A DNA stretch of 57,245 bases from Agathobacter sp. (GCA_022769125.1 JALEKN010000044.1:1-57245), one strand, 5' to 3'; positions 9,607-19,844 are shown, counted from the stretch's first letter. The notes: a model not told the origin generated them from the sequence alone. Made by a program: numbers and translations.

Positions 9607-10395
9607 TCAAAGATTTTCCTGCTTCCAGCGTCTTGCCAGAAGCCTTGGATCTGCCGCTTCCATAAGCGCCCTTCCGATCAGGAATCCATCGGCACCAACC
9701 CTCTTTAGATATGCCACATCCGCATCACTCATGATCCCGCTCTCCGCGACAAATATCTTATCCTTCGGCACTTCCTTCCGCAGTCGTCCGGTAGTCTCAA
9801 GCGAGATGGAAAAGTCGTTTAGGTTGCGGTTGTTTACTCCGATGATCCTCGGATCAAACTTAAGTGCACGCTCGATCTCTTTTTCGTCATGTGTCTCGAC
9901 AAGCACATCCAATTCCAAAGACCTCGCAAGCTGATAAAAATCTTTCATCTGTACATCATCGAGAATTGCTGCTATGAGAAGCACAGCATCTGCACCGATT
10001 GCCTTCGCCTCATAGAACTGATACGGATCGATCATGAAATCCTTCCGCAGGATCGGCAGCGTTGTCTGTGTCCGGATCTCTTTTAAATACCCGGTGTTCC
10101 CTAGGAAGTGATCCTCCTCCGTTAAGCAGGAGATTGCATCCACCGAATCGCTGTATGCCCTGATCCGCTCGGCAAGATCAATTCTGCTGTCAATTTTTCC
10201 CAGACTCGGAGAGGCCTGTTTGAATTCCCCGATGATGGAGATACCCGGTTTCTTTAGATTGTCATAAAAGGTATTGGCCGCATATTTCCTGTCCATTGCT
10301 TCCTCTGCCATGCGGCGCATCTGCACTGCGTCTATATTCTTCTTATGTTCGGCCAGCCTTATTTTTTTGTCTTCAACAATTTTATCCAATATCAT
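9607..10395 (-). CDS. trpC: Indole-3-glycerol phosphate synthase
   Basis: Ring-closing step of tryptophan synthesis. The 262-residue TIM barrel shows GEFKQASPSLG (~56-66, substrate-binding and catalytic lysine loop), LPILRKDFMID, GVNNRNL and AESGIMSDADV. Monofunctional. Between trpG and trpF with short gaps on both sides. Confidence 0.97.
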   Translation of the reverse strand: MILDKIVEDKKIRLAEHKKNIDAVQMRRMAEEAMDRKYAANTFYDNLKKPGISIIGEFKQASPSLGKIDSRIDLAERIRAYSDSVDAISCLTEEDHFLGNTGYLKEIRTQTTLPILRKDFMIDPYQFYEAKAIGADAVLLIAAILDDVQMKDFYQLARSLELDVLVETHDEKEIERALKFDPRIIGVNNRNLNDFSISLETTGRLRKEVPKDKIFVAESGIMSDADVAYLKRVGADGFLIGRALMEAADPRLLARRWKQENL

Positions 10396-10406
10396 ATGCT
10401 TTTCCT

Positions 10407-10976
10407 TTACATCTGGTCATTTACGAAATTTTCAATCATGCGCTTGCCATGTTCCGTGTAGATGGATTCCGGATGAAACTGCAATCCAACAATTGGATAC
10501 TCTCTATGCCTCATTGCCATAATCTCTCCATCCTCCGTTCTTGCTAGTACCCGTAAGCACTCCGGCAGGTCTGCTTCCTGCACTGCCAATGAATGATATC
10601 TGGCAACTTTGATCGGGGAATCGATCCCGGCAAACACGCTGCTTCCATCATGGGTGATCAGGGACTGTTTTCCGTGGAACAACTGTTTTGCATAAGTAAC
10701 GGTTCCTCCGAATGCCTCTCCGATGCACTGATGTCCGAGGCAGATGCCAAGGATTGGTTTTACCCCTGTAAATTCCTTTACTACATCCATGCAGATACCT
10801 GCTTCCTTCGGGCTTTTCGGTCCCGGCGATAAAATGATGCGGTCAGGGTTCATCTCTTTGATCTCCTCGATCGTGATCTTGTCATTTCGCTCTACCCGGA
10901 TATGCGGTTCAAAAATCCCAACATACTGATAGAGGTTATAGGTAAATGAATCGTAATTGTCGATCAGCAGAATCAT
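10407..10976 (-). CDS. trpG: Anthranilate synthase component II (glutamine amidotransferase)
   Basis: Class I glutamine amidotransferase that supplies ammonia to TrpE; it may also serve 4-amino-4-deoxychorismate synthase (PabA role). The 189-residue protein has LSPGPKSP, the nucleophile cysteine in GICLGHQC (~79-86) and the HPES His-Glu pair (~168). Its ATG overlaps the trpE stop by four bases (ATGA), a typical coupling of the two subunits. No separate pabA is in the window, so a dual role is possible. Confidence 0.96.
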   Translation of the reverse strand: MILLIDNYDSFTYNLYQYVGIFEPHIRVERNDKITIEEIKEMNPDRIILSPGPKSPKEAGICMDVVKEFTGVKPILGICLGHQCIGEAFGGTVTYAKQLFHGKQSLITHDGSSVFAGIDSPIKVARYHSLAVQEADLPECLRVLARTEDGEIMAMRHREYPIVGLQFHPESIYTEHGKRMIENFVNDQM

Positions 10977-12382
10977 AAATTTTCCTCCTCCACAAGTGTC
11001 TTTGCAAGAGCCATTACCTTGTTACAGCACTCAGCGTATTCATTCTCCGGAACCGAATCTGCAACAATTCCGGCTCCCGCCTGCAGGTATACCCGCTCAC
11101 CTTTTTTGATCATGGTCCGTATTGTGATGCAAAAATCCATATTACCTGAAAAATCAATGTATCCTGTCGCACCGCCATATAACCCTCTTCTTACGTTCTC
11201 TAGTTCATCAATAATCTCCATTGCCCGGATCTTCGGAGCTCCGGAAAGCGTCCCTGCCGGGAGAAAGGAAGATACCAGGTCAAGCGGATGGGACTCACCT
11301 TTCTTTCTGCCCTCTACCTCGGATACGATGTGCATCACATGTGAGTAATTATGTACCTGCATAAACTGTGTGACCTTTACAGTTCCAAACTCTGCAATGC
11401 GTCCCATATCGTTTCTCGCCAGATCCACAAGCATCACATGTTCAGCTCGTTCTTTTTCATCCTGCAGCAATTCTTCCTTTAATCGTTCATCCTCTGCTTC
11501 GTCTCTTCCACGTTTTCTGGTTCCCGCAATCGGACAGGTGTAAACCCTGTCTCCCTGCTGCTTAACGATCATCTCCGGCGAACTTCCAATCACCTCAAAT
11601 TCTCCATAGTTAAAATAATAAAGATATGGAGACGGATTAAGTTCCCGAAGCTGCCGATACAGATCAAAACCATCCTGTTTGGTTTCAATCGTCCAGCGCT
11701 GTGATAATACCGTTTGGAAAATGTGACCGTTACGGATATATTCTTTTATCTTCTCTACTTTCTTGCTATACTGCTCAAGGGAATCCGACTTCTTTATGAT
11801 TTTTCCGTCATGCACAAATACTTTTGCCTGCGCATCCGCTCTCTTGTTTCTTACCGTAGCAATCATTTCTTCTATCTTCTTCTCTGCTTTTTCCCTTCCG
11901 GCCCCATCATCTGTTTCAAGCACCACAGCTGTCAAAGTCTCCGCCACATGATCGATCATGATAAAATGTGTCATCAGCATCATCTGGATTGTCTCAATTC
12001 CAATCTCATCCGGGTTGTCATCCGGCAGATTTTCTGTATATCTTACAAAGTCATATCCGAGATTTCCCACCAGACCTCCCGGAAAGTGGATGCCATCTTC
12101 GTCCTTTACGATTTCAAACTCACTATAATATTCTTTTAAAAGTTCTAACGGATTTCCTTCCCTGACCTGCTGTGTCCCGTCTGGATAGGTGATTACAAGC
12201 GCATTTCCGCTTGAAGTGATAATCTCTTCCGGATCTGCACCGAAAAAAGTATATCTGTCATAATTCTTATCGTAGCTTTCCAATAAAAATCCCTTTTTCG
12301 TTCCGACAAGATTCTCATACATTTCCATCGGTGTCTCGCTTACGATGCTGATTGTCTTTTTGTATACTCTTAGTCTTCTCAT
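10973..12382 (-). CDS. trpE: Anthranilate synthase component I
   Basis: Converts chorismate to anthranilate with ammonia from TrpG. The 469-residue protein has the N-terminal LLES element (~33-36), which in TrpE forms part of the tryptophan feedback site, so feedback inhibition is likely. The chorismate-binding domain contains [29 protein letters not shown] and TLSGAPK. ATG is preceded by AGGAAAGG. It is the first structural gene after the T-box leader. Confidence 0.97.
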   Translation of the reverse strand: MRRLRVYKKTISIVSETPMEMYENLVGTKKGFLLESYDKNYDRYTFFGADPEEIITSSGNALVITYPDGTQQVREGNPLELLKEYYSEFEIVKDEDGIHFPGGLVGNLGYDFVRYTENLPDDNPDEIGIETIQMMLMTHFIMIDHVAETLTAVVLETDDGAGREKAEKKIEEMIATVRNKRADAQAKVFVHDGKIIKKSDSLEQYSKKVEKIKEYIRNGHIFQTVLSQRWTIETKQDGFDLYRQLRELNPSPYLYYFNYGEFEVIGSSPEMIVKQQGDRVYTCPIAGTRKRGRDEAEDERLKEELLQDEKERAEHVMLVDLARNDMGRIAEFGTVKVTQFMQVHNYSHVMHIVSEVEGRKKGESHPLDLVSSFLPAGTLSGAPKIRAMEIIDELENVRRGLYGGATGYIDFSGNMDFCITIRTMIKKGERVYLQAGAGIVADSVPENEYAECCNKVMALAKTLVEEENL

Positions 12383-12459
12383 ATTCTTTGTATCCTTTCC
12401 TGCACTTGTGATTTATGCCAAGCATTTATTTTCTGTTGTGAAAAATTTTCTCGTAAAGC

Positions 12460-12502
12460 AAAAAAGTCCCTGACAAGACTTACTTTAAGTCTTGTCAGGG
12501 AC
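12460..12502 (-). terminator. Regulated terminator of the trp T-box
   Basis: A perfect 17-base-pair stem (12466-12482 with 12486-12502) and a three-base loop, followed on the minus strand by a run of six T. It lies directly after the T-box sequence, the arrangement expected for transcription attenuation. Confidence 0.93.
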
Positions 12503-12798
12503 GAATAATCGCGGTGCCACCCTTGTTCGCTGCATAGAATCAAAAAACAAAAAGGCGGATTTCCTAATCAGAAAATCCGCCACTAATTATGCAACATCTC
12601 TATGATACAGAAGATTACTCTTCGATATCTCACCCCTGTAACGTGGGGATACGGCGCCGCTACTAGCCTGTGCGTTCACTTTGCATCTTACGAATCCATT
12701 CCATTCAAACTATCCTGTCTGCTCTCACCACCGCAGGCTCTCTGTGAGGAATCACCTGATGTACTACTTTCGCTCATTGATTTTGTCATCGTTGATTA
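12460..12798 (-). promoter_or_regulatory. T-box leader of the trp operon (tRNA-Trp sensing)
   Basis: Transcribed leftwards into trpE. The conserved T-box AGGGTGGCACCGCG is the reverse complement of about 12510-12523. Upstream, the distal stem I motif CGGTGGTGAGAG and a specifier-region sequence with two TGG triplets (around 12692-12704) indicate a tryptophan codon. A stem III hairpin with GGCGGATTT arms lies at about 12553-12583. Downstream is the terminator hairpin at 12466-12502. Uncharged tRNA-Trp should pair with the T-box and favour the antiterminator. Which TGG is the true specifier was not resolved. Confidence 0.95.
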
Positions 12799-12804
12799 TT
12801 TAGG

Positions 12805-12833
12805 AGTTTAACCCATTAACGCATCAGTGTCAA
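12805..12833 (-). promoter_or_regulatory. Promoter of the trp operon
   Basis: TTGACA (12828-12833), a 17-base spacer and TAAACT (12805-12810) on the minus strand. Transcription would start near 12798, at the beginning of the T-box leader. The -35 box is only about 19 bases past the stop of the upstream GH3 gene. Confidence 0.85.
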
Positions 12834-12851
12834 CCCCATTTTTCAAAAAAA

Positions 12852-15263
12852 TTAATCCAATTTCATAAAAAGCTCTACAACACGTTTCACACAATGCTCC
12901 AGATCGCTTCGTTGCAGTTCCCCGAGTTCCATTGCTTTCTTTACACGTTCCGGGAATCCGGCAGCCATCTTTACATCATTTCCGGCTTTGATTTCCTTAT
13001 ACTGCTCACCACGATTCCACCAATCTGTTGTCACAAGTCCTTTAAAGCCCCACTCACCTCGCAGAATATCCTCCAAAAGTTCTTTGCACTCGGATGCACG
13101 ATAACCATTGATTGCATTATAAGCAGACATCATCAGCCACGGATCGGCCTCTTTTACAATCATTTCAAATCCCTTCAGATAAATTTCGCGAAGTGCTCTC
13201 TCTGAAACACGTGAATCACTGTTTTTGCGGTTGGTTTCTTTATTATTGCAGGCAAAGTGCTTGACCTCAGCGGCAACACCATTTGATTGGATTCCCAAAA
13301 CCATGGCGCTTCCCATCTTTCCGGTCAGATACGGATCCTCGGAATAATACTCAAAGTTACGCCCACACAACGGATTTCGATGGATATTTACCGCAGGAGT
13401 CAGCCAGATTGCGAGATTGTTCTCTTTAAGTTCCGCTCCGCCTGCTTCACCGATCTTCTGAACAATATCCGGATTCCATGTGGATGCAAGCAGCGTTGCA
13501 CATGGCCACGCCGTTGTACAGATTCCACACACATCAGCCAGACGCACTCCTGCCGGTCCATCGGCCGTCATCGCACTCGGAATTCCGAACTCCGGAAGGT
13601 TACCGATTCCCCAGGTATTTGCCACGCCAAGGTTCGGCTGTCCTCCAAGCAGATGAATCAGTTCATCATCCGAAAGCTGTGCAATAAAGTTCTCCACAGA
13701 TATCTTTCCATCAAACACATCGATAAGCGGATGATTCTTCTCCCCATAAGGTTGCATCAAAAGCCAGCGATCCCTTTCACGTACATGCGGAACGATAGCT
13801 TCCTCGGAACCCGGAAGCATCTTTTCGAAAGCACAAGCATTCATATCATTGGGCTCAGATACAGGAAGTTCCTCATAGCTGCCATCCGCAAGCAGACGTC
13901 TCTTTAAGCTTGTAGGTGCAAGATGCTGTGTAAGCTGCTCCACAATTGTATCTTTTTCGATATGGAATACCTCTTCAAGTTCAAATGCATCTCTGACAGA
14001 AGTTCCCACATATAGCTTATAATCTCCTGCTTCCAGCACATATGCAGACCTTGCAATTTTTCCCAGGTCATCATAAGATGCCATCTGTTTCTTGTCCAAT
14101 ACAAAAGAAATCACACGGCTCTCACCCGGTTCAAGAAGCTGTGTTTTCTCAAATGCATACAATGCACGGCATGGCTTCTGAAGCTTCCCCTGCGGTGCTT
14201 CGTAATATACCTGGACAACCTCTTTACCTGCACGCTTACCGATATTGGTCACCCGCACGAACAGATTGATCTTATCCTCTTCATCCCAGACATCGGTTGT
14301 CTGGATCATAAAATCAGTATACGAAAGTCCATAGCCAAACGGATATACAACCGCATCTGCGGCACCTTTTATCGTTTCAAAGTAACGATACCCTACATAT
14401 ATATCCTCTTCATACTCCACATAATGCGGAGATTCATGAAAACGTTCCGTGGATGGATAATCGTTTAATCTCTTCGCGAACGTATCCGGAAGCTTACCGG
14501 ACGGATTGACAAGTCCGCAAAGAATGCGTGCCATCGCAAGTCCACCCTCCATTCCTGCCTGCCATGCCAGAAGTGCCGCGGAAATATGCTCATTGTCTTT
14601 GATCCAGCTCGTATCTACCACGCCTCCCACATTCAAAACGACAATCACCTTCGCAAAGGATGCGCTTACCAGCTCTACAAGAGCTTTTTCTTCCCTGGAT
14701 AAATAAAAATCCATATCGGGAAATACTTTCTCTGACAGCTGTGGCATTGTAACTTCTGATGCCCACGGATTGTACTCCCCATCATAATCAACCGAAGATC
14801 TGTCCCATCCTTCACCGGAGAAACGGCTTAGCGTAATGATTGCTGTATCCGTATAATTCTTAGCCCCCAAAAGCAGTTCCTCTGTCACAGCAGGCTCCCG
14901 AAACATTCCAGCCGCAGCACCGCCTGCATACTCCGATTCCACGTATCCACGGTAAAAGTCTGCTACCGGCTCATAGATCTGTACACGCCCGGTCTCCTTG
15001 AAGCCTTCATAAATATTGCGGACGTATCTGGTATACACATCTCCACTTCCGCCACCGCCCTTTACATAATCAAACGTTCCCTTTCCAAACAGGGCAATTC
15101 TTGTCCCCTTCTTCAGAGGAAGAACCTGACCTTCATTCTTGAGCAATACCATACCTTCCTCTGCTGCCTGCAGGGAAAGTGCAATATGCTCTTTGCTGCA
15201 CGTTACATTATGCTCCTTCAAAGGCTTATTCGGCTGATACAGTATTCTTGTCCATTTATTCAT
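12852..15263 (-). CDS. GH3 beta-glycosidase with permuted domain order
   Basis: An 803-residue family 3 glycoside hydrolase, probably a beta-glucosidase or beta-xylosidase, without a signal peptide. The order is reversed from most GH3 enzymes. The alpha/beta sandwich (GH3_C, ~25-300, with EGMVLLKNEG and the glycine-rich KGGGGSGDV) comes first. A fibronectin III-like domain (~340-410) follows, then the barrel (~530-800) with AMTADGPAGVR, KHFACNNKE and the nucleophile aspartate in VTTDWW (~747). The same order is known from Butyrivibrio and Ruminococcus albus beta-glucosidases. AGGAGG precedes the ATG. It follows tdk by 92 bases and may belong to the galactoside operon or have its own promoter. 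Confidence 0.93.
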   Translation of the reverse strand: MNKWTRILYQPNKPLKEHNVTCSKEHIALSLQAAEEGMVLLKNEGQVLPLKKGTRIALFGKGTFDYVKGGGGSGDVYTRYVRNIYEGFKETGRVQIYEPVADFYRGYVESEYAGGAAAGMFREPAVTEELLLGAKNYTDTAIITLSRFSGEGWDRSSVDYDGEYNPWASEVTMPQLSEKVFPDMDFYLSREEKALVELVSASFAKVIVVLNVGGVVDTSWIKDNEHISAALLAWQAGMEGGLAMARILCGLVNPSGKLPDTFAKRLNDYPSTERFHESPHYVEYEEDIYVGYRYFETIKGAADAVVYPFGYGLSYTDFMIQTTDVWDEEDKINLFVRVTNIGKRAGKEVVQVYYEAPQGKLQKPCRALYAFEKTQLLEPGESRVISFVLDKKQMASYDDLGKIARSAYVLEAGDYKLYVGTSVRDAFELEEVFHIEKDTIVEQLTQHLAPTSLKRRLLADGSYEELPVSEPNDMNACAFEKMLPGSEEAIVPHVRERDRWLLMQPYGEKNHPLIDVFDGKISVENFIAQLSDDELIHLLGGQPNLGVANTWGIGNLPEFGIPSAMTADGPAGVRLADVCGICTTAWPCATLLASTWNPDIVQKIGEAGGAELKENNLAIWLTPAVNIHRNPLCGRNFEYYSEDPYLTGKMGSAMVLGIQSNGVAAEVKHFACNNKETNRKNSDSRVSERALREIYLKGFEMIVKEADPWLMMSAYNAINGYRASECKELLEDILRGEWGFKGLVTTDWWNRGEQYKEIKAGNDVKMAAGFPERVKKAMELGELQRSDLEHCVKRVVELFMKLD

Positions 15264-15355
15264 ATTGAATCCTCCTGCTTGTTGTATATTGATTATAATT
15301 TAAACCATTATAAATCCAATCAAAAGTATCCATTTTTTAGAACCGTCTTGGAATT

Positions 15356-15931
15356 TTATTTTTGGAAATTCGGACCGAGCTTCCCCTCTCTGTGATGTTT
15401 CCGGCACAGCGCGATATAAGAATCATTGCCTGCCAGATATACCTGATCCCCCTCGCGGATAATTCCATGATCATTAAAGCGGGCATTGAACCGGGCTGCC
15501 TTTCCACACCAGCATACCGTCTTGATCTCCTCGATCACATCAGCCCATGCAAGCAGCCACATGCTTCCTTCAAACAGTTCATTACGAAAATCTGTGCGAA
15601 GACCATAACAGATTACCGGGACATTCAGATCATCCACAACATGAACAAAGAACTCAATCTGTGCTTTTGTGCAGAATTGAGACTCATCCACGATTACACA
15701 TGCATATTGCTTTATCTGTTCATCCGACATTTCCGTCAGTTCTTCTACCAGCATACATGGTCTGGCAAGTCCGATCCGCGACTTGATGATAAGCTGCCCG
15801 TCTCTCGAATCTGTCCTTGGCTTGCAGAGAATCGCTTCCTTTCCACGTTCTCTGTAATTGTACTCAACCATAAGTGCGTTGGCAGACTTGGAACTGCCCA
15901 TTGCGCCATATCGGAAAAACAGTTTTGCCAT
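15356..15931 (-). CDS. tdk: Thymidine kinase
   Basis: Phosphorylates thymidine with ATP in nucleoside salvage. The 191-residue type II enzyme has the P-loop GAMGSSKSAN (~9-18), VIVDESQF (Walker B and lasso glutamate) and the zinc-binding cysteines and histidine near CWCG and CRKHH. It starts 12 bases after the alpha-galactosidase stop, so it is likely cotranscribed, although its function is unrelated to sugar use. Confidence 0.96.
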   Translation of the reverse strand: MAKLFFRYGAMGSSKSANALMVEYNYRERGKEAILCKPRTDSRDGQLIIKSRIGLARPCMLVEELTEMSDEQIKQYACVIVDESQFCTKAQIEFFVHVVDDLNVPVICYGLRTDFRNELFEGSMWLLAWADVIEEIKTVCWCGKAARFNARFNDHGIIREGDQVYLAGNDSYIALCRKHHREGKLGPNFQK

Positions 15932-15943
15932 TGTTCTATTCCC

Positions 15944-18343
15944 CTATTCCTCTTCCTTTTCTTTTTGTTCAGACACTTGCATATCTTCATTGATTGTACC
16001 CGTTTCCTGCATAAAATACAAGCGCGAACCAAAATCCTGGAAGAAACGCACCTCCTCATTATATCCGGTGGCACCAAAGCCCTGCTTTAACTTATATCCG
16101 CCCTCCATCAAAAGCGAGCCTGACACAGCCGCAGCCTCCTTCTCGCCCGGCATTGTGACAAACTTTGCTAAGATATTGTGCATGATGGAATCCTGCCGGA
16201 TATGCACTGGGGATGCGGTATTGACCAGATCCCCGAACTCCTTGATATTATATCTTAAATCACGATTATATAAATTGTACGTCTTGTCCGCATCTAGTCC
16301 CTTCGGAAGAAACTGTTCAAACTGCATATTCGGTATTACCAGCTCCTGCAGGATCATTCCGACCGCCTGCGTCTGATCTTTAGACACACACGTCCACTCA
16401 TGGATGTTTCCGTTTCTGCCCCGGAAAAAGCGTCCGGTCTGCAAGGTAGTTCTCCACTCCTTATATAGGCTGATCTGTGCCTTGATTTCGTCCAGCTCCT
16501 CTTTCTTCATATCACACAGATTACACTCGTAGCCCAGCGCTCCGAATGCCGCCACTGCAAACCTTGTGGAAAGCGGTGTCGTTCGGAGCGTCTGGTGGTT
16601 CGGACATGCGGAGACATGCGCGCTCACCGTATTCATCGGGTAGCCGTAGCTGTACCCAGTCTGTCCGTTCACACGGTACAAAGCATCCGTGTCATCGCTC
16701 GCCCAGATCTGTGGGAAATAGCACAGGATTCCAAGATCAAACCTGTTGCCACCCGCCGCACAGCCCTCGAACAGTATCTTCGGGAAACGCTCCGTCAGCT
16801 CTTTCATCATCCGATATAGTCCCATGATATAGCGGTGTGCCATCTCCCCCTGCCGTTCTGGTGGAAGATACGGGGAATAATAATCCGAGAAGGTACGGTT
16901 CATATCCCACTTTACATAGGAGATGTCCGCAGAAGAAAATACTCCGGTCAGAAGCTCGGTCATGTAGTCTGCCACCTGCGGGTTCGCAAGGTCTAGGATA
17001 TACTGGTTGCGCCCCATGGAATGTTGCTTGCCCGGAATGCGCATCACCCATTCCGGGTGCTTACGGTAAAGGTTGCTCTGCTCGTTTACCATCTCCGGCT
17101 CCACCCAGATTCCAAAATCCAGCCCTAAGCCTTTTATCTTGTCCGCCAGACCTTTCAGCCCGCTCGGCAGCTTCTTGGCATTGACGATATCCCAGTCTCC
17201 GAGCGAATGGCTGTCATCATTGCGCTCCCCGAACCATCCGTCATCCATCACGAAAAGCTCGATCCCGACGTTCTTGGCTTCCTTCGCCAGACGAAGCAGC
17301 TTACTCTCGTTGAAATTAAAATAGGCAGCCTCCCAGCTGTTAAGTAGTACCGGGCGCTCCTTCTCCTTCCACTCTCCCCGCACGATGCAGTTTCTCACAA
17401 AATCGTGCATGTTCTGGCTCATTCCGTTAAATCCGTTCCCAGAGAACGTCATGACCGCCTCCGGAGCCTCAAACTCGTCTTGTGGCTCCAGCAAAAAGCA
17501 GAAAGACTGCGGGTTGATTCCACTTACCACACGGGTCTTTCCGTAGGCATTTACCTCTGCGACCTCATAATGGTTGCCACTGTAAATCAGGTTAAATCCG
17601 TAGCACGCTCCCGCATCCTCCGTGGTCTGCTCCTTTGACAGCATGACAAACGGATTCGCCCGGCTTGACGAGCAGCCGCAGTAGGAGGCATTCACATGCT
17701 TGCCGATCCGGATTGGGATATCATAACGCTTCATCTCGCGCGCCCAGCCTCCGTTGAAGGTCGACAGCACCCAGTCGTCCGTCTCCAGATCAAGCTGCAT
17801 ACTGAGCAGCCGTGTAAGCCTTACCGTCTCCTCACTCTTATTTATTAACTTTGCGCTTCTTGAAATTATATCGTAATTTAAGAAAGCGTAATAATGCAGT
17901 TCCAACTCAATCGCATAGGAATGGTCGATCAGTGTGATGACCAGTTCGTCCACCTGCCCCTTTTCCTCGTAGGAGGAAGGAAGCGTCTTAAGCGGTGCCT
18001 TCCCCTCGCAGATTCTGGCATGGTCATACACGAAGTCCTGTGTCGCACTTCCGTCCGCGTGGATCACCTCCACGAACGGCTCCCGGATATCGCCCTTTCC
18101 GTATCCAGATATTTCAAGCCGCATATCCTCCAGGGAATACTGCGGATGCTGCTGGTCATACAGGATCGAGTTACCCGGCGCAAAGGCGTGTTTTTCAAAA
18201 AGTGCCTCTGCCTCCTGCTCCGATCCGATGCGGATGTAGCTGCCATAATACAGATGCTCTAATTGTCCTGTTTCCAATACCCGGAAACAATAGGTGGTAT
18301 GCGCGGTGTCAAGCACAAACACCTTTCCAAGCTGTCGTATCAT
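15944..18343 (-). CDS. GH36 alpha-galactosidase
   Basis: Retaining alpha-galactosidase acting on raffinose-family oligosaccharides or melibiose in the cytoplasm (no signal peptide). The 799-residue length fits the GH36 subgroup I type. DDGWFG (~367-372), the nucleophile in VKWDMNR (D ~480), CAAGGNRFD, the acid/base in WASDDTDA (~550) and SACPNHQTLR are all present. AAGGAGAGAAG precedes the ATG. It is the fifth gene of the TetR-led galactoside operon. Confidence 0.96.
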   Translation of the reverse strand: MIRQLGKVFVLDTAHTTYCFRVLETGQLEHLYYGSYIRIGSEQEAEALFEKHAFAPGNSILYDQQHPQYSLEDMRLEISGYGKGDIREPFVEVIHADGSATQDFVYDHARICEGKAPLKTLPSSYEEKGQVDELVITLIDHSYAIELELHYYAFLNYDIISRSAKLINKSEETVRLTRLLSMQLDLETDDWVLSTFNGGWAREMKRYDIPIRIGKHVNASYCGCSSSRANPFVMLSKEQTTEDAGACYGFNLIYSGNHYEVAEVNAYGKTRVVSGINPQSFCFLLEPQDEFEAPEAVMTFSGNGFNGMSQNMHDFVRNCIVRGEWKEKERPVLLNSWEAAYFNFNESKLLRLAKEAKNVGIELFVMDDGWFGERNDDSHSLGDWDIVNAKKLPSGLKGLADKIKGLGLDFGIWVEPEMVNEQSNLYRKHPEWVMRIPGKQHSMGRNQYILDLANPQVADYMTELLTGVFSSADISYVKWDMNRTFSDYYSPYLPPERQGEMAHRYIMGLYRMMKELTERFPKILFEGCAAGGNRFDLGILCYFPQIWASDDTDALYRVNGQTGYSYGYPMNTVSAHVSACPNHQTLRTTPLSTRFAVAAFGALGYECNLCDMKKEELDEIKAQISLYKEWRTTLQTGRFFRGRNGNIHEWTCVSKDQTQAVGMILQELVIPNMQFEQFLPKGLDADKTYNLYNRDLRYNIKEFGDLVNTASPVHIRQDSIMHNILAKFVTMPGEKEAAAVSGSLLMEGGYKLKQGFGATGYNEEVRFFQDFGSRLYFMQETGTINEDMQVSEQKEKEEE

Positions 18344-18366
18344 ATCTTCTCTCCTTTTTCAAAACA

Positions 18367-18391
18367 GGAGGCCGCCACGATAGCTGCCTCC
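18367..18391 (-). other. Intercistronic hairpin between symporter and alpha-galactosidase genes
   Basis: GGAGGC arms (18367-18372 and 18386-18391) form a stem-loop in the 69-base gap. A short T-rich stretch follows on either strand. It may act as a partial terminator or stabilise processed mRNA; the genes on both sides keep the same direction. Confidence 0.45.
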
Positions 18392-18412
18392 CTCTTTTTG
18401 TTCTCTTACTAT

Positions 18413-19825
18413 TTAGGCGTTCCTTTCCGCCTTTAACTGTGCACTGATCTCCTCTAGCTTCTCATCGGTCAGGATGTAGTTCTTGCGGAATACGATCAGT
18501 CCGATGGTCAGCACAACGATCGGGATGATCGTCATGCACATGCGAAGTCCGATCCTTGAGGATGTATCGATCGCGGTCAGCACCTCCGCAGTCTCATCCT
18601 TCTGGATGTGGAAAATAGAGATTACAACCGATGCAGCAAGTGCTGCGATACCGGATGCCAGCTTAACCACAAAGGTCTGCATGGAGAAAATGACAGACTC
18701 GTCTCTTCTGTGGTTCTTCAATTCCCCATAGTCTACGGTGTTTGCAAGGAATACCGTCACGATAACATTGAGCATTCCGATCGCGGACATGATGAGGAAT
18801 GCCGGAATCAGAAGCAGATATACCTGCTGTGTGCCGGAAAATGCGATTCCAAGCAGAAGCACATATCCGACCATCGCCATTGTAAAGCTCACATAGAAGA
18901 TCTTCATGGTATTCATAAACTTGCGCAGCAGCGGGAATAAGATCATCATCGCAAGGATCTGGAATCCACCGCCGAAGGTGTTAAACAAGGTATAGTTTGC
19001 CTGCCACTGTGACGGGCTGAAATCATATTTAAAGAAGTAGATCACAAGGTTTGAGGTAATGTAAAGCGCGGTGTTGATCATTACGATCGCAACAACCATC
19101 GTCATCGCCTGATCATTCTGTACCAGTGCCTTAAACATCTCTTTGACCGAAGCGGTCTGCATCTCAACAGAAGACTTTTCCTTGATCTTGACACAGGTGA
19201 TCGTCGTAAAGATCACAAATAACACTGCGATGCAAAGTGCAAAATATTTGTAGCCGAGCCGCTCAATATCGGTAGCCGTTGTGCCACCCGCCATCTTTCC
19301 AAGTGCGGATACGCTAAGTACGGTGATGATGGAGATCAGTGCAGATCCAACGCCTGCGCAGGAACGTGCAAGTGCGGAAAGTTCCTCTCTCTCCTTGCCG
19401 CTCTCCGTGAACGCCGGAACCATTGACCAATATGGAATATCCATCATTGTGTAGGTAACACCCCAGAGAATGTAGGTAGTTGCCGCATAAGCAACCAGCC
19501 CGCTTCCGCTCAAGGTTGGCGGTGCGGCAAACATCAGGTACAGCACGATCGCATTCAAAACAGTTCCCACAAACAGCCACGGGCGGAACTTGCCCCAGCG
19601 TGTCTTTGTCTTTGCTACCAGCACACCCATGATCGGGTCATTGAACGCATCAAACACACGCGCCACAAACAGGATGATTCCCATTGCTACCGCACTCACA
19701 CCCATGATATCCTGATAGTAATAAAGGATATAGGATGCGGAAAGCATATATACCATATCCTTTCCGACTGCCCCGATGCCGTATGCGAACTTCTCGCCAG
19801 CGCTTAATTTCTTTTTTGTTTCCAT
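18413..19825 (-). CDS. GPH-family sugar:cation symporter
   Basis: Twelve-helix transporter of the glycoside-pentoside-hexuronide family (MelB/LacS type), 470 residues. The N-terminus GEKFAYGIGAVGKDMVYML is characteristic, as are the D-x5-G-x4-KTKTRWGKFRPW loop (~68-85) and TYTMMDIPYWSM. There is no C-terminal PTS IIA domain. It lies between a GH2 enzyme plus a GT-B-like protein upstream and a GH36 alpha-galactosidase downstream, so the likely cargo is a galactoside. Confidence 0.94.
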   Translation of the reverse strand: METKKKLSAGEKFAYGIGAVGKDMVYMLSASYILYYYQDIMGVSAVAMGIILFVARVFDAFNDPIMGVLVAKTKTRWGKFRPWLFVGTVLNAIVLYLMFAAPPTLSGSGLVAYAATTYILWGVTYTMMDIPYWSMVPAFTESGKEREELSALARSCAGVGSALISIITVLSVSALGKMAGGTTATDIERLGYKYFALCIAVLFVIFTTITCVKIKEKSSVEMQTASVKEMFKALVQNDQAMTMVVAIVMINTALYITSNLVIYFFKYDFSPSQWQANYTLFNTFGGGFQILAMMILFPLLRKFMNTMKIFYVSFTMAMVGYVLLLGIAFSGTQQVYLLLIPAFLIMSAIGMLNVIVTVFLANTVDYGELKNHRRDESVIFSMQTFVVKLASGIAALAASVVISIFHIQKDETAEVLTAIDTSSRIGLRMCMTIIPIVVLTIGLIVFRKNYILTDEKLEEISAQLKAERNA

Positions 19826-19844
19826 CTTCTTTTCCCCCTGCTCT

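Noticed and set aside
18367..18391. Full terminator splitting the galactoside operon
   Set aside because: The T tract is short and the alpha-galactosidase gene lacks a visible promoter after it, so it is listed only as an intercistronic hairpin.
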